Under the pieces are notes generated by a model. That model did no database searches, was not told the origin of the DNA, and saw nothing but the letters and a program-made list of their open reading frames with translations. Source: Candidatus Aminicenantota bacterium (GTDB lineage Bacteria > Acidobacteriota > Aminicenantia > UBA2199). From it: a DNA stretch of 15,147 nt. Positions 7,284 to 14,940 of the stretch are shown piece by piece. Position 1 is the stretch's first letter. Every line of letters begins with the position of its first letter. The position numbers and the translations under genes are program-made. Location: contig DAOWKX010000045.1 in the NCBI GenBank assembly GCA_030639705.1, forward strand, positions 1-15,147, read 5' to 3'.

Positions 7284-9305
7284 ATGAAACGAATTATATT
7301 GAAATTGTCCCATTTATTAAATCGGGTAAAAACATCTGATCATGCCTTTATGATCATCATACCCATCATCATCGGTCTGCTCGGGGGATTCGGAGCTGTG
7401 CTATTAAGATTCCTGATCCATCTTTTTCAGGGCATTTTTTGGGGAGGATGGGGTGAATCGCTTGCCTGGGTCAGAACAATCATGGTTCCCGCTGGAGGTG
7501 CTTTTGTGGTGGGACTGATCATCCATTTTTTTTCCAAAGAGGCCAAGGGGCATGGCGTGCCTGAAGTTATGGAGGCAATATCGCTTCGAAACGGAATCAT
7601 CAGACCGCGGGTCGTATTAGGCAAAGTGGTGGCATCCGCCATTACCATTGCTTCGGGAGGGTCGGTGGGAAGAGAAGGACCGATTGTTCAAATCGGAAGT
7701 TCCATCGGTTCAACCATCGGCCAGATATTCAAACTCTCGCGGCGGCGAATGGAAACCTTAGTCGCTTGCGGAGCCGCAGCCGGTATCGCAGCTGCGTTTA
7801 ATGCACCGATTGCCGGAGCCATGTTTTCTGTGGAAATTCTGCTGGGTGATTTTACTGTCAGCCAGTTTACCCCCATCGTGATATCATCGGTTTCCGCAAC
7901 CGTGATTTCCCGAATTTTTTTCGGAAATTATCCTGCTTTTATTGTACCGGAATACGATCTGGTCCATCCGCTTGAACTGTTACCATATGCCATTCTGGGA
8001 GTGGTGGCCGGTTTTGTAGCCATCCTTTTTGTTAAAACATTATACTTTCTGGAAGATCAATTCGATGCTCTGAAATTTCCGGATTTTTACAAAACCACCA
8101 TCGGTGGATTTTTTATCGGGATCATTGGAATCTTTTTTCCCCAGATTTTCGGAGTGGGATATGAAGCCATGGATCAGGCACTTTTAGGAAAAATGGGAAT
8201 ATGGCTGCTGCTGGTACTTGTCTTTTTGAAAATCCTTGCCTCTTCTATCACCCTGGGTTCCGGAAGTTCGGGTGGCATATTTGCCCCTTCGCTATTTATG
8301 GGAGCGATGACCGGAGGATTTTTTGGAAATATCCTCCATAATATATTTCCAAAATTCACTGCCGATCCCGGAGCTTATGCTCTGGTGGCCATGAGTGCTG
8401 TGGTTGGCGCAGCCACCCATGCACCTATCACGGCCATATTAATCATGTTTGAAATGACCGGTGATTATAAAATAATCTTACCCCTGATGATTGCCACCAC
8501 CATCAGCAGTTTTCTTGCATCCAAAATTCAAAAAGGATCAATTTATACCATTAAACTCCAGAAGAGAGGAATAAACATCCATCAGGGAAGAGAGATCAAT
8601 ATACTCAAATCAATGCAGGTAAAAGATGTGATGAGACCAAGTATTGAAACCGTTTTACCGGAAACAAAAATTGGAAAAGTAATTGAAAAATTTGTCCGAT
8701 CCGAACACTCTTTCTGTTATATCACTGACAGCTCCGGCGAGATCACTGAAAAAATTTCTCAAACCGAATTGAGCATTATTGCACCGGATTATGAACATTT
8801 GAGGGATTTTATCGTGGCTCAAGATATCTCCACTCCCAACCTTCTGGTCGTTAAAGAAAATGACCATCTTGATTATGTTATGAAAGAATTTTCCAAAGAA
8901 AATATCGGTGAGATCCCGGTGGTATCCAGTAAAAATCCCCAAAAAATTCTGGGAACCATATGGAGAATCGATGTCATCTCAGCCTATAACAAGGAAATAT
9001 TGAAACGCGATCTGGCCGGTGAAGTCTCCCACCTGGTATCTGCATCACTTCAAAAGCAATTGGTAGAAATCACAGACGGACTGTATCTTCTTGAAATTGA
9101 AATACCTCATGCATTTGTTGGTAAAAAAATCAGAGAAATTGATGTCAGAAAAAAATACAATGTGGATATTGTACTCATTAAAAAGAGAAAAAAATCCAAG
9201 AAGCTGCTCACCAAAATCCCGGATGCCGATTATATCTTTCAACCGGATGATAACCTTTTAATTCTGGGACAGAAGAAAAGAGTCGAACAATTGAATAACC
9301 TCTGA
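7284..9305 (+). CDS. ClC-family chloride channel/transporter with CBS pair and TrkA-C domain
   Basis: A 673-residue ClC protein with three parts: membrane domain to about 425, two CBS domains (about 444-500 and 515-570), and a TrkA-C/RCK-C-type domain (about 596-673; LLEIEIPHAFVGKKIREIDV through DDNLLILG). Pore motifs are GHGVP (89-93), a canonical GREGP with gating glutamate E131, and GGIFAPSL (330-337). As in the neighbouring paralogue, the internal proton glutamate position is not Glu (Ile185 in SVEILL). CBS and TrkA-C domains usually bind nucleotides or other small ligands, so channel activity may respond to cell energy or second messengers. It is divergent from the HTH-EIIA/ClC operon and shares its control region. 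The different C-terminus and gate motif argue against a recent duplication. Confidence 0.94.
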   Translation: MKRIILKLSHLLNRVKTSDHAFMIIIPIIIGLLGGFGAVLLRFLIHLFQGIFWGGWGESLAWVRTIMVPAGGAFVVGLIIHFFSKEAKGHGVPEVMEAISLRNGIIRPRVVLGKVVASAITIASGGSVGREGPIVQIGSSIGSTIGQIFKLSRRRMETLVACGAAAGIAAAFNAPIAGAMFSVEILLGDFTVSQFTPIVISSVSATVISRIFFGNYPAFIVPEYDLVHPLELLPYAILGVVAGFVAILFVKTLYFLEDQFDALKFPDFYKTTIGGFFIGIIGIFFPQIFGVGYEAMDQALLGKMGIWLLLVLVFLKILASSITLGSGSSGGIFAPSLFMGAMTGGFFGNILHNIFPKFTADPGAYALVAMSAVVGAATHAPITAILIMFEMTGDYKIILPLMIATTISSFLASKIQKGSIYTIKLQKRGINIHQGREINILKSMQVKDVMRPSIETVLPETKIGKVIEKFVRSEHSFCYITDSSGEITEKISQTELSIIAPDYEHLRDFIVAQDISTPNLLVVKENDHLDYVMKEFSKENIGEIPVVSSKNPQKILGTIWRIDVISAYNKEILKRDLAGEVSHLVSASLQKQLVEITDGLYLLEIEIPHAFVGKKIREIDVRKKYNVDIVLIKKRKKSKKLLTKIPDADYIFQPDDNLLILGQKKRVEQLNNL

Positions 9306-9350
9306 ACCTCAATCCGGACAGAGGCCTGATCTCTTTAAACAGGTTGAACA

Positions 9351-9998
9351 TTATTCTTTTAATTTTTTAACGATCTCTTTGAAAACAGTCTGACTCTGAA
9401 GGGCTTTAACGGTAAATAAATTCCCTTCTTTTCGATAAAATTCAATGAGAGGTGCGGTTTTTTCCAGGTAGGTCTCTAACCTGTTTTTGATTGCCTCTTC
9501 GGTTTCGTCATCCCGTTGAATCAGAGGGCTGCCACAAATATCGCAGAGCCCTTCTTTTTTAGGGGGCATGGAAATGACGTTGTAAATGGCCTGACAATCA
9601 GGGTTTGAACAGGTTCTCCTGCTGGTTAAACGCCGGATGATTTCATCCTCAGGAACATCCAGATTAACCACTATGTCCTGAGTGATATCCAAACGGGCCA
9701 TTATTTTTTTTAATTCGTCTGCCTGGGGAATGGTTCTGGGGAACCCATCCAGAATAAATCCCTTTTGGCAATCCGGTTGCAGCAATCGATCTTCCATAAT
9801 ACCCATTATGATGGTATCCGGTACCAGGTCGCCTCGCTTCATGTATTCTTCTGCTTTTTTACCGATCTCTGTAGCCTGCCTTACCGCACTTCTCAAAATA
9901 TCTCCGGTTGAAATCTGAGGGATGGAAAACTCATTCATCAGTAGGTTGGCAATGGTCCCTTTTCCGGCTCCAGGGGCACCCAGTAAGATTAATCTCAT
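9351..9998 (-). CDS. adk: adenylate kinase, zinc-LID type
   Basis: A 215-residue long-form adenylate kinase that interconverts ATP + AMP and 2 ADP in the cytoplasm. It shows the P-loop GAPGAGKGT (7-15), the AMP-site STGD (30-33), DGFPRT (84-89) and RRLTSRR (122-128). The LID carries four cysteines, C130, C135, C152 and C155, a structural zinc site. The first pair is spaced C-x4-C instead of the usual C-x2-C. The frame extends to a TTG at 10013, but a strong AAGGAG lies six bases before the ATG at 9998, inside that extension, so 9998 is the real start. It is the last gene of the dusB-mnmA-adk run, 90 bases after mnmA. No terminator with a T-run is seen beyond it. Confidence 0.97.
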   Translation of the reverse strand: MRLILLGAPGAGKGTIANLLMNEFSIPQISTGDILRSAVRQATEIGKKAEEYMKRGDLVPDTIIMGIMEDRLLQPDCQKGFILDGFPRTIPQADELKKIMARLDITQDIVVNLDVPEDEIIRRLTSRRTCSNPDCQAIYNVISMPPKKEGLCDICGSPLIQRDDETEEAIKNRLETYLEKTAPLIEFYRKEGNLFTVKALQSQTVFKEIVKKLKE

Positions 9999-10002
9999 GC
10001 TT

Positions 10003-10010
10003 ATCTCCTT
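10003..10010 (-). promoter_or_regulatory. strong ribosome binding site fixing the adk start
   Basis: The minus strand reads AAGGAGAT with six bases between AAGGAG and the ATG at 9998. It is the best Shine-Dalgarno in the window and rules out the upstream TTG start. Confidence 0.85.
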
Positions 10011-10088
10011 CAATCAAATTAACTCAAATTTATTTTTTATGCTTTATTAAAACAGAAGTGTATCTGATAATGCCTAACAATGCAACCA

Positions 10089-11117
10089 TTAAAATATAGG
10101 TCCGGCTGCCATGATAATGTCATTTTTATAAAACACAGCGATTTGTCCGGGAGTGATGGCCCGAACCGGTTTTGTAAACCTACCGGTGATTTGGTTTCCG
10201 GACACATCAATCACTTCCAGATCAACAAAATCACTCAGGTATCGTACCTTGGCCTGATAAATCTCACCTTTCTGGATCGCTCCCCAAAACACTGGATTCC
10301 TGACCTGAATATGATTGGAAAAGAGATCCATTTCATCCCCTAATACAATGGTATTGTTCTTCACATCTTTTTCAATGACATACAATTTTCGGTCTGACGG
10401 AAAACGGGTGCCGCGCCGCTGGCCAATGGTAAAATAAATCGCTCCCCTGTGATTTCCAATTTTATCCCCTTTGGTATTGATGATATCCCCTTTTCTAAAG
10501 GCCTTCGGAATTGTATCTTTCAAATACTCTATCAAATTATTCTGTCCGATAAAACATACATCCTGGCTCTCACGATGACCGGTCAGAGGAAATTTCCTGA
10601 CCATTTCACGCACCTCAGACACGGTGTAACCGGATAAAGGGAAAATGGTGTTTACCAACCTTTCTCCGGTAATCATGGAGAGAAAATAGTTCTGAGATTT
10701 ATCTTTTTCTACCGGTTCTTTCAAAAAATATTTTCCCTCTAATAGAATCTTATCCGCGTAATGCCCGGTGGCAAAGGCATCGGTTCCTTCTTCATTAAAG
10801 GCAACCTCCCAGAGTAATTTAAATTTTATCTTTTGATTACAGAGGACACAGGGATTGGGTGTCAAGCCCTGTTTGTAGGATTTTATAAAATAATCAATGA
10901 TCTCTTTTTTGAAATGAGTCCCAACATCCACTATTTTTAGTGGCACCTCCAGAACAGCTGCCAGATGTTTGACCTTTTTTTCTTTTTCATTCTCATCTGA
11001 CACACCCACTTTCATGAATAATGTATGGACATTCATATTCCTTTTTTTTAAGAGTAACACCGCCGCAGTTGAATCCTTGCCTCCGCTGAAGGCAACAACA
11101 ACTTTTTTTTTATCCAT
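10089..11117 (-). CDS. mnmA: tRNA-specific 2-thiouridylase
   Basis: A 342-residue MnmA (E. coli 368), which makes 2-thiouridine at the wobble position of Lys, Glu and Gln tRNAs using ATP and a persulfide relay. The PP-loop (11-16) reads SGGKDS where MnmA normally has SGGVDS. The first relay cysteine is C93 in NPCVLCNQKIKF and the second is C188 in ESQDVCFIG. ATGHYA (117-122) and the C-terminal barrel signature FTIGQRRG are present. The region after the PP-loop is shorter than usual, which accounts for much of the reduced length. The gene starts 8 bases after the dusB stop without a Shine-Dalgarno, suggesting coupled translation. Two catalytic cysteines plus FTIGQR make the call firm despite the divergent P-loop. 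Confidence 0.93.
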   Translation of the reverse strand: MDKKKVVVAFSGGKDSTAAVLLLKKRNMNVHTLFMKVGVSDENEKEKKVKHLAAVLEVPLKIVDVGTHFKKEIIDYFIKSYKQGLTPNPCVLCNQKIKFKLLWEVAFNEEGTDAFATGHYADKILLEGKYFLKEPVEKDKSQNYFLSMITGERLVNTIFPLSGYTVSEVREMVRKFPLTGHRESQDVCFIGQNNLIEYLKDTIPKAFRKGDIINTKGDKIGNHRGAIYFTIGQRRGTRFPSDRKLYVIEKDVKNNTIVLGDEMDLFSNHIQVRNPVFWGAIQKGEIYQAKVRYLSDFVDLEVIDVSGNQITGRFTKPVRAITPGQIAVFYKNDIIMAAGPIF

Positions 11118-11125
11118 GATTGTGA

Positions 11126-12091
11126 TTAAGTTGAATCCAGGCGGTAAAATCGGTTGAAGTGCTCTCTGGCCTCTTCAAAAGTAGCTGAAGTGTAGATCTT
11201 TTCCCGGAGTCTTTTTGAATGGCTCTGGCGGAAAACAATAAAACGGGTATAGGCTTTTAATCGCCTTAATTGAAATTCCGGTTCACAGTGGAATGCGATG
11301 AGTTCCAACAACCGTTTCATTATACCCTCATAAGTAAATCCGGGCATCTTCCCTTTACCGGAATAATGACTGATGCGGTGGTGGATCTGTGCAAATATCA
11401 GCGGATTTCGCAGGGCTTCCCTTCCGATCATGACACCATCCACGATTTTCAATTGTTCCACTGCATCCTATGCCGTTTTCAGGTCTCCGTTTCCAATGAA
11501 ACTGGTCCTGATTTTTTCTCTAAGAGTCGGTGCATACTCCCAACGGGCATTATCACTATACCTGTCCGATACAAATCTGAAATGTATGGAGATGGCATCC
11601 ACGCCCTCGCCCTCAACTATCCTGATTATATCCAAGATCTCTTTTGGATCATTTGTCAGTCTGATTTTCACGGTTAAAGGGAGACTGAATTTCTTACGGA
11701 TTGCCCGGATAATTTTGGCTGCCTGAGAGGGATTTTTTAAAAGCGCTGCCCCGGCTCCTCTTTTGGTTATTTTCTTCACCGGACAACCCATGTTGATATC
11801 AATGCCTGAAAACCGGGTTTCATCTCTGATGTACTGAACAGCATCAGAAAACGATTCCGGTCTTGTGCCGAATAATTGAATAAACTGGGGTATTTTAAAA
11901 TCACCGGTTTCAAGCATATCCCGGGTTCTTTTATTCTTTCGCCTTACCCCTTCGGCTGAAATCATCTCGGTAACCATAAAACCGATATACCCGATCTCAT
12001 CCATCAATTGTCTGAAAACAATATCTGTAAGTGATGCCATGGGCGACAGGACAGTTCTGTAAGGGATGTTAAGGTTTCCGATTTTCAACAT
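11126..12091 (-). pseudogene. dusB: tRNA-dihydrouridine synthase (DusB-like) interrupted by an in-frame TAG
   Basis: Reads as one 321-codon DusB-like frame interrupted only by TAG at 11470-11468 (codon 208). Before it are the FMN-binding LSPMASLTD (15-23), the catalytic cysteine in NMGCPVKKI (C103), GAGAALL and FIGNGDLKTA. After it, DAVEQLKIVDGVMIGREAL continues in the same frame, and the C-terminal helical RNA-binding domain runs to a TAA. No base is gained or lost, so this is a nonsense codon, not a frameshift; GAG to TAG would explain it, as many Dus proteins have Glu in the equivalent loop. Truncation would remove half of the FMN-phosphate site and the tRNA-binding domain. The enzyme reduces uridine to dihydrouridine in tRNA. 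Alternatives are sequencing error or amber suppression. The gene lies 8 bases upstream of mnmA. Confidence 0.9.
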
Positions 12092-12117
12092 GGTTCTGAT
12101 AATGATATTAAAAGTTA

Positions 12118-12126
12118 ATTATACCA
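12118..12126 (-). promoter_or_regulatory. extended -10 promoter for dusB-mnmA-adk
   Basis: The minus strand reads TGGTATAAT, a perfect -10 with the TGn extension, which can work without a good -35. No convincing -35 is found 16-18 bases upstream. The start would be near 12111, a leader of about 20 bases. Confidence 0.5.
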
Positions 12127-12203
12127 TGTTTGCTTGAATCAGCTATCTATATAACCGGAAGAAATAAGAGGGGGGAGTAGTATAAACTGTTTCGCTGATT
12201 AAA

Positions 12204-12232
12204 TTGACAATCTCTCTTTTTTGTTTTATATA
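12204..12232 (+). promoter_or_regulatory. sigma-70-type promoter for pth
   Basis: A perfect TTGACA (12204-12209) is followed by TATATA after 17 bases (12227-12232), or TATAGT after 19 bases. The start would be near 12239, about 24 bases before the ATG at 12263. Confidence 0.6.
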
Positions 12233-12262
12233 GTTCTTTAACCGCTGGAAAACCGGAAAAAA

Positions 12263-12844
12263 ATGTTAATCGCCGCACTTGGAAATCCGGGTCCGGAATA
12301 TGCCCGATCCCGACACAATATCGCCTGGCAGATGATTGAACTTCTATCTTTCTACCCGGAACTGCAGTGGGATTATAAATTCAAAGGAGATCTGGCCAAA
12401 TACAGCTCCGGAATAACCGAGGGCCAAACTCTGTACCTTCTCTGCCCCCTGACCTTTATGAACCTCAGTGGCGAGAGTGTTGCAGCAGTCATGCGTTTTT
12501 TTAAAATTGATATTCAGGATCTTCTGGTAGTTCACGATGACCTGGAACTGAACTTCGGGGTGATGGGATATAAAAAGGGAGGAGGATTGGCCGGACACAA
12601 CGGGCTTCGTTCGATTGCCTCCAGTCTGGGAACCCGGGATTTTAACCGGCTGAGAATGGGCATATCCAAGCCCTCTCACGGTGATATCACCCCCTATGTG
12701 CTGGGAACATTCTCTGAAGATGAACAGGCTGTCTTACCCACATTCCTGGAAGAAACAGCCAGAATATTAGAAGATAATCTGACCGAAAACATTGATTCCT
12801 TAGTCAAAAAATATAAAAAATACCAGATTATTCCAGGCCAGTAA
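12263..12844 (+). CDS. pth: peptidyl-tRNA hydrolase
   Basis: A 193-residue bacterial Pth, the usual length. It releases the peptide from prematurely dropped peptidyl-tRNA so the tRNA can be reused. All signature residues are present: LGNPG (N8), SRHN with catalytic H18, FMNLSGESV (N67), HDDLEL (D92), KGGGLAGHNGLRSI (N113) and DFNRLRMGI. Expression is probably from its own promoter, divergent from dusB. The leader has only a weak GGAAA before the ATG. Downstream it converges with the glycosyltransferase gene across 43 bases. Confidence 0.97.
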   Translation: MLIAALGNPGPEYARSRHNIAWQMIELLSFYPELQWDYKFKGDLAKYSSGITEGQTLYLLCPLTFMNLSGESVAAVMRFFKIDIQDLLVVHDDLELNFGVMGYKKGGGLAGHNGLRSIASSLGTRDFNRLRMGISKPSHGDITPYVLGTFSEDEQAVLPTFLEETARILEDNLTENIDSLVKKYKKYQIIPGQ

Positions 12845-12887
12845 ATAAGGGTTCAGCAGAGCTGACTGATCCGTTTTAATCTCCTTA

Positions 12888-14171
12888 TCATCGCTTATGG
12901 ATATAGTGCTGATAAAAAGTCACATGCCGTCTGGCAATGGCCTCCCAGCTGAAGTTGGATTGCACGTTATCCAGCCCATTCTTTACCAGTTTCTGGCCAA
13001 GGGATTCATCTTTCAACAATCTGATGATGGTTTCAGCATAGGCAGTAGTTTCCATTGGATTGATTTTCATGCAATCCTTTTCAGCAACCAGATTTTCCTG
13101 AATTCCGGAAAATTGAGACACCACAACCGGTACTCCGCAGGCCATGGCTTCCAGTACAGTCATGCCAAAGGGTTCATACCGCGCTGACAGGATAAACAAC
13201 CGGCATTTACGGAAATAGGGAGGAAGCTCCTCATGGGGAATACCTCCTATAAGATGAACATTGTTATGGATCCCTTTATCATGGAGGAACCTTTTCATAT
13301 TTTCTATCACTTCCGATTCTTCATCATCCGGACTGGCGGTTCCACCGGCAATAACCAGATGGATATCCGGACACTTTTTAAATACCTTTAAAAAAGCAGG
13401 AAGTAATAGATCATGGCCCTTGGCTTTGGAAATTCTACTGACCACAAAAATATAGTTATCCGGTAAGAAAATGCCGGTTTTCTCTTCTTTTTCTCCAGGT
13501 TTCAGAGGCCGGAAACGGTGGATATCCACACCCGGAGGAATGAACTCAATCCGGGAAGATTCAAAACCGTACAATTCCTTTATTTTTTCCTTCTCTTCCT
13601 TGCTGGTAATAGACTGAGCATCGACGCTCTGAAAGATTCGCAGTTCTTCATTTATGCGAAGGGTAAAATTAAAAATTTCATCCATCTTTTTTTCATCCCC
13701 CCCTACCCTCTGTTTTTTCCAGGCTCCCAGAGAATGGGCAGTAAAAAAACAGGATTTTGACATTACCCGTGCAACCTTAAGAGCCACGATACCGGCATCC
13801 ACATAATGTCCATGGAACAGATCATAGGACAATTTCTGCTGAATGATGAACCGAATCATGTTTTCAGCCAGATTATCCAGTGCCGGGTAAATCCGTTCTT
13901 TGGGGATGAATTCCCATTCACCTGCAGGAATACGGATCACCCGAACATTCGGGCAATCCGGAAGGGGATCAATTTGTTTTTTGGAGCGGTCGAACCAGCG
14001 GGTGTAGATATCGGTATGATAACCCAACCCGGACAAAGCTCGGGCCAGTTGCAATACATAAAGCACCTGACCGCCGGTATCGGTCTTTCCCAGTTCCGGG
14101 ATGGGGTCAAAATATCCATGGGTACTGAGCATGCAGATATTTTTTATTCTGGAAATGCTGTCTTTAATCAT
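12888..14171 (-). CDS. GT4 glycosyltransferase of the sucrose-phosphate/mannosylfructose-phosphate synthase type
   Basis: A 427-residue GT-B retaining glycosyltransferase. The N-terminal half has STHGYFDPIPELGKTDTGGQ (16-35), the glycine-rich loop of sucrose-phosphate synthases, plus FHGHY (119-123) and TAHSLGAWK (144-152), the family's HSLG motif. The C-terminal donor domain has VSRISKAKGHD (244-254) and the GT4 acid pair in EPFGMTVLE (E333, E341). This family moves glucose or mannose from a nucleotide sugar to a phosphosugar, most often fructose-6-phosphate. The opening resembles what I recall of Agrobacterium mannosylfructose-phosphate synthase. A compatible-solute disaccharide is therefore the likely product, but neither donor nor acceptor can be read from sequence. 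No dedicated phosphatase gene is visible. It overlaps the kinase gene by 8 bases, so the two are coupled. Confidence 0.85.
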   Translation of the reverse strand: MIKDSISRIKNICMLSTHGYFDPIPELGKTDTGGQVLYVLQLARALSGLGYHTDIYTRWFDRSKKQIDPLPDCPNVRVIRIPAGEWEFIPKERIYPALDNLAENMIRFIIQQKLSYDLFHGHYVDAGIVALKVARVMSKSCFFTAHSLGAWKKQRVGGDEKKMDEIFNFTLRINEELRIFQSVDAQSITSKEEKEKIKELYGFESSRIEFIPPGVDIHRFRPLKPGEKEEKTGIFLPDNYIFVVSRISKAKGHDLLLPAFLKVFKKCPDIHLVIAGGTASPDDEESEVIENMKRFLHDKGIHNNVHLIGGIPHEELPPYFRKCRLFILSARYEPFGMTVLEAMACGVPVVVSQFSGIQENLVAEKDCMKINPMETTAYAETIIRLLKDESLGQKLVKNGLDNVQSNFSWEAIARRHVTFYQHYIHKR

Positions 14172-14808
14172 TCATTTCTACGCTGTAATCCCGGTTCACC
14201 AGGATATCACTTTTTTTCTTATGTTTGGATATGATCGCATGCTCAATTTTTAGAATCTTTTCCAGATAGGCATCCTGTGGCTCTCTACCCCGCTGTTTTC
14301 GAGATTTCCGGGTATCCCGGTAATTTCGATCAATAAAAATATGGCAATCGACATTCTTCAACAAGGTTGTATATGTCCCCTCCACTATCACAACCGAAAC
14401 CTCAGCCATGGGTATGGTTTCCGTGGTAATCCGATCTTCATCATAGAGTACCAGGGGTTTACTTAACCGATTTTTCTTCGCCAATATATCCAGGATATTT
14501 TGATTGATCAGCCCCAGGTGAACTTCTGAAGTACCCACATGGTTGATATTCTCTTTCCTCATCCCGGCATTGGTTTTAGGGGGGTAAACAAAATAATCAT
14601 CCTGTTGAAGAATGACACTCTTCAATCCGGTTTTTTCCAGATACTCGGCCAGGGAATAAGCGATTTCGGATTTCCCGGCTCCGGACTCACCGGCAACGGA
14701 AATGATGAACTTTTGTGATGAATTTTTTATCCTGGGAAGAACAATATCTGCGATCCGGGCAGCGGCGACGGCATGTTCTTTTTTGATATTTAATTTATCA
14801 CCAATCAT
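14164..14808 (-). CDS. uridine-kinase/phosphoribulokinase-like P-loop kinase
   Basis: A 214-residue cytoplasmic P-loop kinase. The Walker A is GESGAGKS (40-47). QQDDYFVYPP (68-77) supplies the catalytic Asp region of the uridine kinase/PRK family, VIVEGTYTTLL (140-150) is the Walker-B-side strand, and DRNYRDTRKSRKQRGRE (160-176) is the Arg-rich lid. The N-terminal 30 residues precede the fold and look helical. It is not a close Udk match by eye, and its tight 8-base overlap with a sucrose-phosphate-synthase-like GT suggests a substrate in that pathway, such as a sugar or nucleoside feeding the donor or acceptor pool. Substrate is inference only. No Shine-Dalgarno is seen; the leader from the predicted promoter is about 19 bases. 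Confidence 0.8.
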   Translation of the reverse strand: MIGDKLNIKKEHAVAAARIADIVLPRIKNSSQKFIISVAGESGAGKSEIAYSLAEYLEKTGLKSVILQQDDYFVYPPKTNAGMRKENINHVGTSEVHLGLINQNILDILAKKNRLSKPLVLYDEDRITTETIPMAEVSVVIVEGTYTTLLKNVDCHIFIDRNYRDTRKSRKQRGREPQDAYLEKILKIEHAIISKHKKKSDILVNRDYSVEMND

Positions 14809-14833
14809 AGAATTCTTTTAGATGTTAATCAAC

Positions 14834-14862
14834 TTTATAAAATAAAAATGAAAAATTGTCAA
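14834..14862 (-). promoter_or_regulatory. near-consensus sigma-70 promoter for the kinase-glycosyltransferase operon
   Basis: On the minus strand, TTGACA (14862-14857), a 17-base AT-rich spacer and TATAAA (14839-14834) match 6/6 and 5/6. The start would be near 14827. The flanking 14809-14940 holds nothing else that I can recognise. Confidence 0.75.
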
Positions 14863-14940
14863 TTTGGTTTCTTTTCAGAAATTCCCATAAATGTCTTAAA
14901 TAATATTCTAAATGCTACCTTAATTTAAGTATTATTGAAA

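Noticed and set aside
4725..9305. The two ClC genes as a recent tandem duplication
   Set aside because: Gate motif, C-terminal domains and length differ greatly; they look like old paralogues brought together.
9299..9324. CCTCTG/CAGAGG hairpin at the end of the plus-strand ClC gene as a bidirectional terminator
   Set aside because: Only a 6-bp stem with a 14-base loop, and no T-run follows on either strand.
9682..9918. Plus-strand open frame opposite adk
   Set aside because: It is a shadow of adk, which has all kinase motifs and a strong ribosome binding site; no independent signal.
9999..10013. TTG start for adk five codons upstream
   Set aside because: The Shine-Dalgarno for the ATG at 9998 lies inside this extension, and the family starts at MRLILLGAPG.
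11126..11461. Treating the dusB C-terminal half as a separate gene starting at GTG
   Set aside because: No ribosome binding site, and the sequence continues the DusB fold in the same frame directly after the TAG.
11270..11726. Plus-strand open frames spanning the dusB stop
   Set aside because: Antisense shadows of dusB with no motifs; the minus strand carries the conserved Dus residues on both sides of the TAG.
12853..12877. TCAGC-AGA-GCTGA hairpin between pth and the glycosyltransferase as a terminator
   Set aside because: The stem is 5 bp and the only T-run (four T) is seven bases away.
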